This document shows, one piece after another, positions 1-8,219 of a stretch of 31,848 nt of DNA. The stretch comes from an uncultured Treponema sp. (GTDB lineage: Bacteria; Spirochaetota; Spirochaetia; Treponematales; Treponemataceae), in contig CALBGU010000224.1 in the NCBI GenBank assembly GCA_937893155.1, positions 1 to 31,848 on the forward strand. Direction: 5' to 3'. The translations under genes and the position numbers were made by a program. Numbering within the stretch: position 1 is the first letter of the stretch; every line of letters begins with the position of its first letter. The notes beneath the pieces were generated by a model. That model worked only from the letters and a program-made list of their open reading frames with translations, was not told the DNA's origin and searched no databases.

Positions 1-45
1 GAGATAAGCTAGTGACTGGAGTTCAGACGTGTGCTCTTCCGATCT
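1..45 (+). other. Illumina TruSeq index adapter (contaminant)
   Basis: Positions 12-45 match the 34-nt TruSeq read-2/index adapter (GTGACTGGAGTTCAGACGTG and onward to CTTCCGATCT). Positions 1-5 (GAGAT) are the tail of the P7 flow-cell sequence, and positions 6-11 (AAGCTA) sit exactly where a six-base index belongs. Genomic sequence begins at about 46. Any start codon read inside this segment, such as the GTG at 29, is artificial. Confidence 0.97.
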
Positions 46-373
46 GGTGGTAGCGACGCAGGTTGAAGGCACGGTGCTTATCTTTGAAAAAATGTTTGAG
101 AGCCGAATGTTTTTTGTGGACAAGCTCATCAATATGGGCGCGTCTATCGTGCTGTGCGACCCTCATCGTGCCGTTGTGTCAGGTCCGTCCACGCTACACG
201 GCGACAACCTTGTTTCTCCCGATGTGCGTGCGGGAATGGCGATGGTCATTGCGGCAATGGCGGCTCAAGGCGAAAGCACGATTAGCAACGTGTATCAGAT
301 TGAGCGCGGCTACGAAAATCTGGTGGAACGCCTGCAATCGCTCGGCGCGCACATCGAGCGCGTTGAAGTGTAG
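46..373 (+). CDS. murA: UDP-N-acetylglucosamine 1-carboxyvinyltransferase, C-terminal fragment
   Basis: MurA transfers enolpyruvate from PEP to UDP-GlcNAc in the cytoplasm, the first committed step of peptidoglycan synthesis. Only about the last 108 residues are present, because the contig edge and adapter cut the gene. The conserved C-terminal end is clear: an EKMFESRMFFVDKLINMGA block, then a CDPHRAVV strand, a GPSTLHG turn, a D-x-R-A-G helix, and a final IERGYENLVERLQSLGAHI that matches the family's Y-x-I-D/E-R-G-Y-E ending. The catalytic cysteine loop would lie in the missing part. The stop at 371-373 is followed by a strong terminator. The first complete genomic codon is at 47. The only uncertainty is which MurA paralogue this is. 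Confidence 0.9.
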
Positions 374-385
374 TTACACAAAAAA

Positions 386-430
386 GCGGGCGGGGATTTT
401 TGCTGGTGCGGTTCCGCCCGCATTTTTTTT
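386..430 (+). terminator. Rho-independent terminator after murA
   Basis: GCGGGCGG (386-393) pairs perfectly with CCGCCCGC (414-421). Two G-T pairs extend the stem inward, and T8 follows at 423-430. The next gene's Shine-Dalgarno starts at 435, so no promoter fits between them. Confidence 0.85.
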
Positions 431-446
431 GAACAAGGAGTGCAAT

Positions 447-1358
447 ATGGAAAAACGCGAAAAAACGGTTCTTGAAATATTACAAAACAAGGCTGAACAC
501 AATCCCGACGAATACGAGGCGATGTCTCTCGATATAACCGATGTGTCGCGGGAAGTCGCACAGGCGGCAAGCGAGGTGAGCTGTTCGCTTGATATTCCGC
601 TGAGATATGAAATCCGCACGGGTGAACAGGCGAGCGCAAAGCCGCAGGTGTTGTTTGACAAGAAAAAATATGCCAAGAAAGCCGATATGTTGAATTCATT
701 CGGGGTGGTGTTCGGCTTTGAGATGGATTTTTTGCGCGCGGCGGGCGACAGTCTGCGGCTGTTTTGCGACAGGCTTGATTTTGTGCTGAATCTCTATCCG
801 AATCATCTCTTTTTTCCGCAACTTGACGTGGAAAACGTTGCCGACAGCGTGCCAAAGCCGTCGAGCACGTTTAACACGATTGACACCAAAAAAGCGCGCG
901 ATATTGCGTTTGCAGCGACGGTGTTTTATTCTTACGGCAGGGCTGTCCCGTGGTTTTTGGTGGCACTCAAGCCGCTCAAGATGAGCCCAGCGGCATTTTT
1001 GGCGGATTTTGCGGAATGGCAAATCGTGGATAATTGCGCATTTGGACGCTTTGACGCACCGCGCGCGGCACACAAAGAAATAGAAAAAATGCAGCTCGTT
1101 TTTTTGCGCCAAAAATACGAAGAAAAGCACAAAGAACATCTTTTTTCGGCTCTTGAAGATATGGTAAAACTCAACGGCGCGTTTTCGCGGGTGATTGCCG
1201 AGGACGAAGAATGTGTGGTTGAAACGACGTACAATCCCGACGATGTGCTCAGTCCTGAGGGAATGGATTTAGCGCATTTTGTGGAAAGCACGGTTATGCA
1301 GCATTGCTCGGTCGCTGTTTTTGCAGGCGAGGACGGTCCTGACTATCTGATTTTGTAG
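447..1358 (+). CDS. Conserved-looking protein of unknown function
   Basis: This is a 303-residue protein that I do not recognise. ATG at 447 is chosen because AAGGAG (435-440) lies 6 nt upstream; the longer open frame runs back into murA. It has no signal peptide and no obvious membrane segment, so it is probably cytoplasmic. The N-terminal ~80 residues are acidic and helical. The middle (about 85-135) has aromatic, hydrophobic stretches. Residues 210-250 are charged and may form a coiled coil. The tail is acidic and ends in DGPDYLIL. There are no enzyme motifs I can name. Its Shine-Dalgarno lies only 4 nt after the murA terminator's T-run, so expression probably depends on read-through or on a promoter inside murA. 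No clear terminator follows. Confidence 0.75.
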   Translation: MEKREKTVLEILQNKAEHNPDEYEAMSLDITDVSREVAQAASEVSCSLDIPLRYEIRTGEQASAKPQVLFDKKKYAKKADMLNSFGVVFGFEMDFLRAAGDSLRLFCDRLDFVLNLYPNHLFFPQLDVENVADSVPKPSSTFNTIDTKKARDIAFAATVFYSYGRAVPWFLVALKPLKMSPAAFLADFAEWQIVDNCAFGRFDAPRAAHKEIEKMQLVFLRQKYEEKHKEHLFSALEDMVKLNGAFSRVIAEDEECVVETTYNPDDVLSPEGMDLAHFVESTVMQHCSVAVFAGEDGPDYLIL

Positions 1359-1398
1359 CACATTCAAAACCGTTCCGCCTCATTTTTGTGCTGAACAG

Positions 1399-1545
1399 TG
1401 CTTTCTTGAAAAAGAATTTGCTGTCCGACAGCTTGGACAGTGAATTCTTGAAAAAGAATTCGCCGACTGACTGCTTGGACAGTGCTTTCTTGAAAAAGAA
1501 TTCGTTGTCCGACTGCTTAGACAGTGAATTCTTGAAAAAGAATTC
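1399..1545 (+). repeat. 42-bp tandem repeat, 3.5 copies, upstream of the RluA-family gene
   Basis: Units start at 1399, 1441, 1483 and 1525 (the last partial), exactly 42 bp apart. Each begins TG(C/A)(T/A)TTCTTGAAAAAGAATT and ends in a CTTGGACAG-like segment. Units 2 and 4 contain GAATTCTTGAAAAAGAATTC, a perfect hairpin with 8-bp arms and a GAAA loop. Unit 1 also has CTGTCC...GGACAG. The tract stays open in one frame (GTG 1388 to TGA 1601-1603), giving a 14-residue repeat around S-E/A-FLKKNS. That frame ends in an ATGA overlap with the next gene's ATG at 1600. No Shine-Dalgarno precedes GTG 1388, so translation is unproven. Confidence 0.9.
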
Positions 1546-1599
1546 ATACCGAACGATACGAAATCGAACAGAGCTGAAAAAACGAAGGGAGAAAATGAG

Positions 1600-2616
1600 A
1601 TGAGCGAGAAAAAAATTTATAGGTGCGAAACGCAGGGAACGCGTGTGGACGAGTTTTTGCGGGATAAAATCCCTGCGCTCGTGGGAAAAACCGACGGCTT
1701 GAACTCAAAAATCCGCCGTCTTATCGTTGCGGGGGAAGTGCGCGTGAACGGCAAGCAGATTCGCCGTCCTGCCTATACGCTCAATCGCGGCGACAGGGTG
1801 GAGTTTGCGCTTGATGCGGGAAAATTTTTTGCGGAAAAGGAAGTCAACGACATCGCCTTTGAACTCACCGAAAAGGACGTGCTGTTTGAAGATGATGTCA
1901 TCATTGTGGTGAATAAGCCTGCGTTTTTTCCGACCGAAAGCACGTTTCAGGAATCGCGCGACAATCTGCAAGCCGCGGTAATACGGTATTTGTGGGCAAA
2001 AAATCCCTCGCTCCGAAATCCGCCGTATGTGGGCATAATGCACCGCCTTGACCGCGAAACGAGCGGGGTGATTTTGTTTTCAAAATCGCGCAGTGTCAAC
2101 AAGGCTCTGCACGATATGTTTGAAAATCATACCGTGCACAAGGTCTATCGCGCCGTGTGTGCCGACCCGTATGCCGCCGACAGCCGTTTTCGCAAAAATA
2201 TCGGAAAAGAAAATGCCTTTCCGCCGCCGAATTTTCAAGTCGATAATTTTTTGGCGCGTATTTCAAAGAAGAGCGACCGCGCAAAGTGGGGCGCAGTCAA
2301 AGAAGCAGACGGCGGGCTTTGGGCGCACACGGATTTTCGTGTTGCACTGCGGCGAAAACTGGTGAAAAGCGCGGAGGAATTGCTTTCGGGGGGCGGAATT
2401 GACGCGCTCGGAATCGATGCAATGCCCAAAACGGGGCGGACTCACCAAATCCGTGTGCACCTTGCGGGGCTGGGACTGCCGATTTTGGGTGATACGCTGT
2501 ATGGTGGCACGCCGTGGACGCGGATTATGCTTCACGCGCTCTCGCTCATCTTCCCTCACCCTGTAACAGGAGAGATGATGAGCGTGAACGCGCCGCTCCC
2601 CCCCGATTTTATCTAG
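1600..2616 (+). CDS. RluA-family rRNA/tRNA pseudouridine synthase
   Basis: This 338-residue enzyme isomerises specific uridines in structured RNA to pseudouridine. An S4-like RNA-binding domain covers about residues 10-75 (KIRRLIVAGEVRVNGKQI). The catalytic domain carries the family motif HRLDRETSG at 148-156, where D151 is the expected catalytic aspartate. A later GRTHQIRVHLAGLGLPILGD motif and the C-terminal LHA-L-FPHP block are also typical of RluA/RluD. About 60 residues between these motifs are longer than in E. coli RluD. ATG 1600 has AAGGGAG at 1585-1591. Substrate (23S rRNA or tRNA) cannot be decided here, so I give no symbol. It follows directly on the 42-bp repeat. The likely terminator is about 180 bp downstream. 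Confidence 0.9.
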   Translation: MSEKKIYRCETQGTRVDEFLRDKIPALVGKTDGLNSKIRRLIVAGEVRVNGKQIRRPAYTLNRGDRVEFALDAGKFFAEKEVNDIAFELTEKDVLFEDDVIIVVNKPAFFPTESTFQESRDNLQAAVIRYLWAKNPSLRNPPYVGIMHRLDRETSGVILFSKSRSVNKALHDMFENHTVHKVYRAVCADPYAADSRFRKNIGKENAFPPPNFQVDNFLARISKKSDRAKWGAVKEADGGLWAHTDFRVALRRKLVKSAEELLSGGGIDALGIDAMPKTGRTHQIRVHLAGLGLPILGDTLYGGTPWTRIMLHALSLIFPHPVTGEMMSVNAPLPPDFI

Positions 2617-2797
2617 TGCACGAAAGAGCAGGGGCATTTTCTGGGCGATTTTGAATAAAATGCGCAGATGATAAAAAAAATCTCAAGCGAAAACAGGTAA
2701 TCCCGATAATAAAATTACAAGATGAAAGTTTTTGAGTTGTAAAAAATCATCCAGCATCTCAAAAAAAATAATTGCCCAATTTTATTTTGCTTTCGTC

Positions 2798-2836
2798 AAA
2801 GTTGAAAAACGTGTGAGGTTTTTCAACTTTTTTTTT
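2798..2836 (+). terminator. Rho-independent terminator between the pseudouridine synthase and HD-GYP genes
   Basis: AAAGTTGAAAAA (2798-2809) pairs perfectly over 12 bp with TTTTTCAACTTT (2819-2830), with a 9-nt loop and a T-run to 2836. Between 2617 and 2797 I see only AT-rich sequence and a weak inverted repeat (GCATTTT 2633-2639 with AAAATGC). Confidence 0.9.
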
Positions 2837-2891
2837 GCGCGCTCTCACCTATCGCGTGTTTTTTTCCGATACTATCAACAGGATAAGAAGA

Positions 2892-4097
2892 ATGAATACA
2901 TATAAAGTTGCGGACATAAATGCCGATTCACGTTTTACAGATGTTGTGTTTCTCGATAAATCGTTTTTGCTTCTTGACCCCATTGTGCCGTTTACTTCTT
3001 CGTTGAAAACGCTTCTCAACAAATGGTATTTTACCGATGTGTTTTCTAACGGCATTCTTCGCACTGTGCAAGAGGATACCTCGGTGGAATACGAGGAGGA
3101 AGAGCCGAAGCCGATAACGATTCTTGCTGATGTTATCACGAATGCAAACCGCGAAACTGAAGAAGCGGGCGATAATGAGCAGAAGCGCCTTGAAATTGCG
3201 CAAAACGTTTTTGATACATACTTGAAGTACATTACGGCAGTGTATACTCGCTACGCAACAAACAAGACGTTTGAAAAAGAAGACATTTCCTCTGCAATGC
3301 AAGACTTGATTGCGTATATAAAAGCAAATAAAAAATATATATTGCGCATAACGCCGCCCCAAAAGAACATTGCCAAAGATTTTTTAGTGCTTCACAGTAT
3401 GCGTTCCACGGTTATCGCCATCACGGTTGGTATGGAAATGCGTTTGTCTATGAGTCGCTTGAATGAGCTTGCCGTATCGTGCTTGCTCCACGAGATTGGT
3501 ATGCTCAGGCTTCCGCCGCAGTTGTACATCACCGACAAACCCTTGACTGTGTATGAGCGCACGAAAATGAAAACGCACCCTCTCATTGGCTATCAAATCC
3601 TCAAAGCAGCCGAATTTTCCGGAAACATTCTTGGGGGAGTCTTGCAGCACCACGAAAACGAGAGCGGCACAGGCTATCCACAGGGACTGACGGGCGAAAA
3701 GATTTCTATGTACGCAAAAATAATCTCGGTGGCGTGTACATTTGAAGCGATTACAGCCGAGCGAGAGCATAAAGAAGCGCGCTCGAGCTATGAAGCGATG
3801 ATTGAAATGATGCGGAACGAGTCAAAAGCCTTTAGCACAGACGTAATAATGGCATTGATTCGCTGCATGGGTATGTTCCCGATTGGTGCGTATGTCTATT
3901 TGATTAACGGAAAGGTCGCGCAGGTGGTAGATGTGGTTCCCGGCTCACCGCGCGCACCGATTGTGCAACTGGTAAATGAAAATACCGAAGATGGACGACC
4001 AGTTAAGATTCAAACAAATGACACTGATTTGAAGATTGTGCGTGTTCTGAACAAAAATGAAGTCAAAGACATCATCGGTGTAATCGACAAGAAATAA
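2892..4097 (+). CDS. Divergent HD-GYP domain protein (cyclic-di-GMP phosphodiesterase-like)
   Basis: This is a 401-residue cytoplasmic protein. HD-GYP enzymes hydrolyse cyclic di-GMP with a binuclear or trinuclear metal site. The N-terminal ~150 residues are a family-specific helical or acidic region with no domain I recognise. The HD-GYP core spans about 160-320. It has LVLHSMRS (H168), LLHEIGM in place of LLHDIGK (H200, E201, M204), H253-H254, and an intact GYP at 261-263 followed by QGLTG. The later A-D-V-x-D-A motif reads ACTFEA. The metal site therefore carries Asp-to-Glu and other changes, and activity is uncertain. ATG 2892 is chosen over the upstream in-frame codon at 2835, which falls in the terminator T-run; AGGA lies 8 nt before it. 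A terminator follows at 4118. Confidence 0.85.
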   Translation: MNTYKVADINADSRFTDVVFLDKSFLLLDPIVPFTSSLKTLLNKWYFTDVFSNGILRTVQEDTSVEYEEEEPKPITILADVITNANRETEEAGDNEQKRLEIAQNVFDTYLKYITAVYTRYATNKTFEKEDISSAMQDLIAYIKANKKYILRITPPQKNIAKDFLVLHSMRSTVIAITVGMEMRLSMSRLNELAVSCLLHEIGMLRLPPQLYITDKPLTVYERTKMKTHPLIGYQILKAAEFSGNILGGVLQHHENESGTGYPQGLTGEKISMYAKIISVACTFEAITAEREHKEARSSYEAMIEMMRNESKAFSTDVIMALIRCMGMFPIGAYVYLINGKVAQVVDVVPGSPRAPIVQLVNENTEDGRPVKIQTNDTDLKIVRVLNKNEVKDIIGVIDKK

Positions 4098-4117
4098 AAT
4101 ACAAGCGTTGCAAGAAA

Positions 4118-4167
4118 ACGGCGTGCACATCTTTTGCGAAAAAAGGTTCGTGCATGCCGTTTTTTTT
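4118..4167 (+). terminator. Rho-independent terminator after the HD-GYP gene
   Basis: ACGGCGTGCAC (4118-4128) pairs with GTGCATGCCGT (4150-4160) over 11 bp including one G-T pair, followed by a T-run to 4167. A second small hairpin, CTGCGG (4172-4177) with CCGCAG (4192-4197), follows. Confidence 0.85.
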
Positions 4168-4219
4168 GTCTCTGCGGAAAAAAAATGCTTGCCGCAGTTA
4201 AGCGCAGTGCATTTTTATG

Positions 4220-4430
4220 CGCAGGAAAGGTCGGTGCACCGTGAAAACGGGGAATTCTGCGCGAAGAAAAGGCTGTTGCACCGTGTTTTTGGTGAATCCG
4301 TGAGTGAGGAAATGGCATTTTGATGGTGCGATGGACAAAACGTGGACGCAAAAGAAGAGAAAACAGGCGCATTTGTGTAAAACAGCCGTGCGGAAAGGGC
4401 AAAACAGAAGTGCAATGCTGAATCCTGCTC
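4220..4430 (+). repeat. Intergenic 42-bp repeat tract A
   Basis: GTGCACCGTG at 4234-4243 and TTGCACCGTG at 4276-4285 are exactly 42 bp apart; the second is followed by TTTTTGG. Degenerate copies seem to continue towards 4420 (for example AAGTGCAATGC near 4409). On the minus strand the tract reads as a loose 14-codon repeat containing KTRCNSLFF. No ribosome binding site or credible gene is present. The same core recurs at 6795-7015 and 8225-8280. Confidence 0.7.
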
Positions 4431-4431
4431 A

Positions 4432-4467
4432 GAAAAAAGAAAATCCCGCTGTGTTTTGAGCGGGATT
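4432..4467 (-). terminator. Rho-independent terminator of the chemoreceptor gene
   Basis: AATCCCGCT (4442-4450) and AGCGGGATT (4459-4467) form a perfect 9-bp stem. Read on the minus strand it is followed by TTCTTTTTTCTG, and it lies about 50 nt after the MCP stop at 4516-4518. Confidence 0.8.
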
Positions 4468-4515
4468 GCGAATGAAAAAGCCATATTGCAGCACAACAAT
4501 GCGCGTTTTTTGTGC

Positions 4516-6605
4516 TTACACCTTAAATAAATCGATTTCGTTGCCGATTTTTTGGATAGAATCACTCATTTTGCTTGAGATGTGAGACAAAGATTCTCCG
4601 GCAGAATGTATTTTCTGTGCGCCGACCGTCATTTCTGAAATGCTGTCTTTCATTTTCATCGTGGATTCCTGCAATTTTTGCATCTCAAAAAGGATTTGCT
4701 TATTGCCTTCAGACATTTCTTTGGACGCAGTACGCACTTCAAGCGTGCTGTCGTTCATTGTGTGAAGCGCGGAGCCTATTTGCTCGCTGCCCGTTTGCTG
4801 TTCGCTCATCGCGCCTTTTATTTGCCGCACGAGTTCGTCCGTTTCGTGAATATTGGTAGTCACAGAATCAAATGCCGTGCTTGATTCCACGGACGCGCTC
4901 ACCACCGCGTCAATCGAAACCTTGATTTTTTCAAGCTGGACACCGATGTTGCGCGACTGTTCCTCCGAATCCTCCGACAATTTTCGTATCTCGTCAGCCA
5001 CAACACTAAAGCCCTTGCCCGCGTCACCCGCGTGAGCAGCCTCAATCGCCGCATTCATCGCCAAAAGATTGGTCTGCTCGGCAATCGACGAGATAACCGT
5101 GTTTGCTTCTTGGAGCATTTCAGACTGCGCCTTGATTTGCTCAATTTTTGCATTGACATCGCTTTGCTTCGCCGCACCATTTTGCGCGTTGATTTCCAGA
5201 TTTTCAAACGAAGTCGCCATTTTGACACCGTATTATTCACGCTTGAGATGTTCCCAATCATTTGCTCAACCGCGGCAGACGCGCCCGCAACCTGTTCCGA
5301 CTGTTTTTCAATCATTTTTTCAAGCGAAGCAATGTTCGACGCTATTTCATTTATCGCGCCCGCCGTCTCGTCAACACTTCCCGACTGATTTGCGATTTGG
5401 GAATTCACGTCGCCGATATTCGACAATATTTGCGTGATTGCGCTTGCCGTGTCAACAGACACCGACGACATTGTTTCGCCAGCTGAATACAACTCGTCTT
5501 TTGAGTTCTTGATTTGCGCAATAATAGAACGCAATTTTTCGGTGAACACGTTGAAACCCTTCACCACAACACCAACTTCGTCAGACGATTTTACGTCGAT
5601 TTTCTTTGTTAAATCAGCATTCCCCGTTGAAATCGCATTGATTGCGCCGCCGAGTTTGTTGAGCGGACGAATCGACAAGCTGATTACGAACGCAAGAGCG
5701 GAGATTGACACTATCGTGAGCGTAATAAAGACCACGAGAATCGCAATCGTCATCTCCGACAGCCGTGCCTCAAAGTCGGAAAACGGCACGCTGCACGCCG
5801 CAATCCAATTCGTGTTCTCAACACGCTTAAAAACACTCATCCACTTCTTTCCGCCGTCCGTGTAAACATCGCTGCCAGTCTTGCCCGACAAAAGTTGTGT
5901 CAAGTGTTCGCCGAGCGATGTGCCTGCGGCGGCTTTTTCAATCTCGGAAATGTCTTCCACGCCGACTTTCCAGTGGTCCTCGTTCGCGAGCGTGATTTTG
6001 CTTTCTGCGCTGATGATATACGGCTTTCTGTTATCGCTCATCGGGTGTTCCAAACACAAATCGCTTAAACGAAAACCGTCCATGCGGCAAAAAATCACGC
6101 CGACCTTTTGCGCGTTTTCGCCGTTTATCCCCAGCGCATATATCATCGACACCTCGGAAGACTGCTTGTCAACCGTCGGGTCGGTTATCACGATTTCGCC
6201 TTGCATCGCGCGCCTAAAAAATGGCTCTTGTGCAACAGAAAAAACACTGCCGTCAGCATTCAAACCCCGTCCCGTGCTGTCAACAAGGCTCACCGCAAGA
6301 TACGCCTCATCAAGCGCGGCAATTTCTTGCACCATTTCGGTTTTCTCTTGCAAACTCGCCGACGAGGAACGAATAACGCGGTTTGCACAAAGCATTTCGA
6401 GCATACGAATTTCACGCTCATTGTTTGTTTTGAGGTCTTTTGCGAGCGCGGAAACAGAATGAAGCAAGTCTTCGTACATCATTTCTTTGAGGGAGGCAGA
6501 AGATTCCTTGCTGACAATAATTGCAATAATAAGATTTGATAAAACCGTGCCGATTAAGACGGTTACAATAATTTTAACGCTTAGATTTCGTTTGATGTTG
6601 AGCAT
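4516..6605 (-). CDS. Methyl-accepting chemotaxis protein, interrupted by a -1 frameshift
   Basis: This transmembrane chemoreceptor signals to CheA/CheW; repaired length is about 696 residues. Order: membrane helix at ~11-31, periplasmic Cache-type sensor (~33-280), second membrane helix (~283-307), HAMP domain (RPLNKLGGAINAISTGNADL), then the methylation and signalling domain with the hairpin motif EQTNLLAMNAAIEAAHAGDA near residue 515. The frame breaks at the T4 run 5220-5223 (A4 on the coding strand). One extra base restores V-N-N-T-V-S-K-M-A-T-S-F. As written, the 5' part runs 6605 to 5055 with a nonsense tail, and the 3' part is an open frame 5220-4516. ATG 6605 has AAGGAGA upstream. Sensor ligand cannot be told. 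Either a sequencing indel or a recent mutation explains the break. Confidence 0.92.
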
Positions 6606-6631
6606 TTTCTCTCCTTTAATGTGTCTCCTAT

Positions 6632-6660
6632 ACTATAAAATAAATCTTTCTTTTATGCAA
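6632..6660 (-). promoter_or_regulatory. Putative sigma-70-type promoter of the chemoreceptor gene
   Basis: On the minus strand TTGCAT (6660-6655), a 17-nt spacer, then TATAGT (6637-6632), about 26 nt before the ATG. The -10 matches 5 of 6 consensus bases; the -35 is weak. Confidence 0.45.
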
Positions 6661-6737
6661 GGTATATAAAAACAATTTCAGCGCAGACTTCTGGAGCGTC
6701 AAAGCTGTGTTTGCAATGAAAAAATGGGGTGTCCGTT

Positions 6738-7060
6738 GAGAAAAAAGCGCAAAAGCGGCGTGTTTTTGCTGTTTTTACAATATATAATGCGCTGTTGCAC
6801 GGTGTTTTTGCCCATTTTAGAAAACAGGATTCGCTATTGCAGTGTGTTTTTGCGCTTTCCGTGTACGCAAAATGGTTGAAAACATCGTGCAATATGCAAT
6901 TCGGTCTAACAAAAATGACTGTTGCACCGTGTTTTTGTGCTTTCCTGTTTTGTAAAAAGACCGTTGCACCGTGTTTTTATGGCTTTTTGGTTTGAAAAAA
7001 AGACGTTGCGACGTGTTTTATAGCGTATACGAGTGAAAAAATCAGTGCGCTACGAGTTAT
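6738..7060 (+). repeat. Intergenic 42-bp repeat tract B
   Basis: Core copies lie at 6795 (TTGCACGGTG), 6837 (TTGCAGTGTG), 6922 (TTGCACCGTG), 6964 (TTGCACCGTG) and 7006 (TTGCGACGTG). Neighbouring copies are 42 bp apart; the 6837-6922 gap is 85 bp and holds a degenerate copy near 6876. Most cores are followed by TTTTT and, about 20 nt later, by an A-rich stretch. The tract fills the gap between the MCP promoter and the next gene's promoter. Both strands contain long open frames with a 14-residue period, but none has a ribosome binding site. Confidence 0.8.
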
Positions 7061-7148
7061 TTTGACTCTTTTTTATTTGTAAAATATACAGTTATAGTAT
7101 GTTTTCTATATTTTTTACAAAAAAATGTTCTATTGCTAAAAAAAATCA

Positions 7149-7178
7149 TTGACAATAGTGTGAAAATAAGGTTATTCT
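7149..7178 (+). promoter_or_regulatory. Putative sigma-70-type promoter of the 7213 gene
   Basis: A perfect TTGACA (7149-7154), an 18-nt spacer and TATTCT (7173-7178). The predicted start is near 7185, leaving a short leader with TTGGAG at 7199-7204. Confidence 0.55.
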
Positions 7179-7212
7179 TAAAGTACAATATATCTTTTTT
7201 GGAGCAAAAAAA

Positions 7213-7965
7213 ATGAAGAGAGTTAAGTTTGATTCACGAATTGACGACGTGGACACTATTTCCGACGCGCTTTTGAGGCTTTACAAAGACAAAATTGCTC
7301 AAAACAAGGACGGAAAGATTGCCGCTGACCAAAACAAAGCCGAAATCATGGCGGAAATAGAAGATTTGTCCGCTAGAATTACTTCTGCATCTCATCGCGT
7401 AAAGAAATCAACTTCTTTGAAGAACGAAAACACGGTGCGCGATACATTGGTGCGCCAATTAGAGAAGATTTTAATCGGATATGCAAACAGTCCGCTGGAA
7501 AATTTGAGCGTTCCAGCGAAGAAATTGCTTTCCGCGTTCAACAAATACGGTGTTGCAATCCTGCGCGAAAGACAACTGCGGAAATCATCGCTCATTGCAA
7601 GTATGCTCGAGGGGCTCGACCCGCTGAAAGACGAAATTGCAGCGCTTCCGGGGGTTTCCGAGGTGATAAAATCATTGCACGAAGCGCAAAATACGTTTAA
7701 TTCGCTCGTGGATACCTACGCCGCAGTGAAATCCGAGAAAGGCGAGAGTGCAAGTGAGCTGAAATCAAAGCTCCTCGACGCTATTAACGAAAAGTTAGTG
7801 CCGTATATGACTGCGATGAGCAAACTCAACAAGGAATTTGCAGAACTTGAGGCAAAATACGACGTGATTATTTCACAGGCAAAAACGTCGTCAACAAAAA
7901 AGAAGGCTTCTGCTTCAAAGGACGCTTCGGCACAGCCCGCTTTTGATGATTCCTCTGCGGAGTAA
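7213..7965 (+). CDS. Helical protein of unknown function, possibly DUF6261-like
   Basis: This is a 250-residue protein without signal peptide or membrane segment. It is predicted to be almost entirely helical: residues 1-60 are charged, 80-140 are amphipathic, and 145-225 look like long helices or a coiled coil (KLVPYMTAMSKLNKEFAELE). The tail from about 225 is a low-complexity lysine, serine and alanine segment ending in acidic residues. Length and architecture recall DUF6261 proteins of Bacteroidetes and Treponema, but I cannot confirm that by eye. ATG 7213 has GGAG 8 nt upstream and a good promoter. The gene stands alone, with repeat tracts on both sides and a terminator about 100 nt downstream. 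Confidence 0.8.
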   Translation: MKRVKFDSRIDDVDTISDALLRLYKDKIAQNKDGKIAADQNKAEIMAEIEDLSARITSASHRVKKSTSLKNENTVRDTLVRQLEKILIGYANSPLENLSVPAKKLLSAFNKYGVAILRERQLRKSSLIASMLEGLDPLKDEIAALPGVSEVIKSLHEAQNTFNSLVDTYAAVKSEKGESASELKSKLLDAINEKLVPYMTAMSKLNKEFAELEAKYDVIISQAKTSSTKKKASASKDASAQPAFDDSSAE

Positions 7966-8063
7966 CACGCGTTTTTTGATGTTTTTCATTCTTTTGCGCA
8001 TAAAAATGTACTGAATGGAATGCACAAAGCGCAAAATTGGCAGACGAAACGCGTTTTAGCAGG

Positions 8064-8114
8064 AACGGATTGGCGATACGCTTTTATGTTATTGTCAATC
8101 CGTTTTGTTTTTTG
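8064..8114 (+). terminator. Rho-independent terminator after the 7213 gene
   Basis: AACGGATTGGCGAT (8064-8077) pairs with ATTGTCAATCCGTT (8091-8104) over 14 positions including two G-T pairs, followed by TTGTTTTTT. Confidence 0.85.
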
Positions 8115-8219
8115 GCACATACTTTATTTTTAGTGCATAAAATGCGGGTGGGGCAGTGCGAACCGCGCAAACGAAAGCGATATTTTTGGTATGGAATGAC
8201 GTGATTCGCGTTCTGTTTT

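Noticed and set aside
4215..4565. Long minus-strand open frame with K-T-R-C-N-S repeats as a real protein
   Set aside because: It overlaps the MCP end and its terminator and has no ribosome site. The periodicity comes from the 42-bp DNA repeat.
6653..6995. Overlapping open frames on both strands between the MCP and the 7213 gene
   Set aside because: Both strands are open only because the repeat unit is 42 bp (14 codons). No start signals, and no resemblance to any family.
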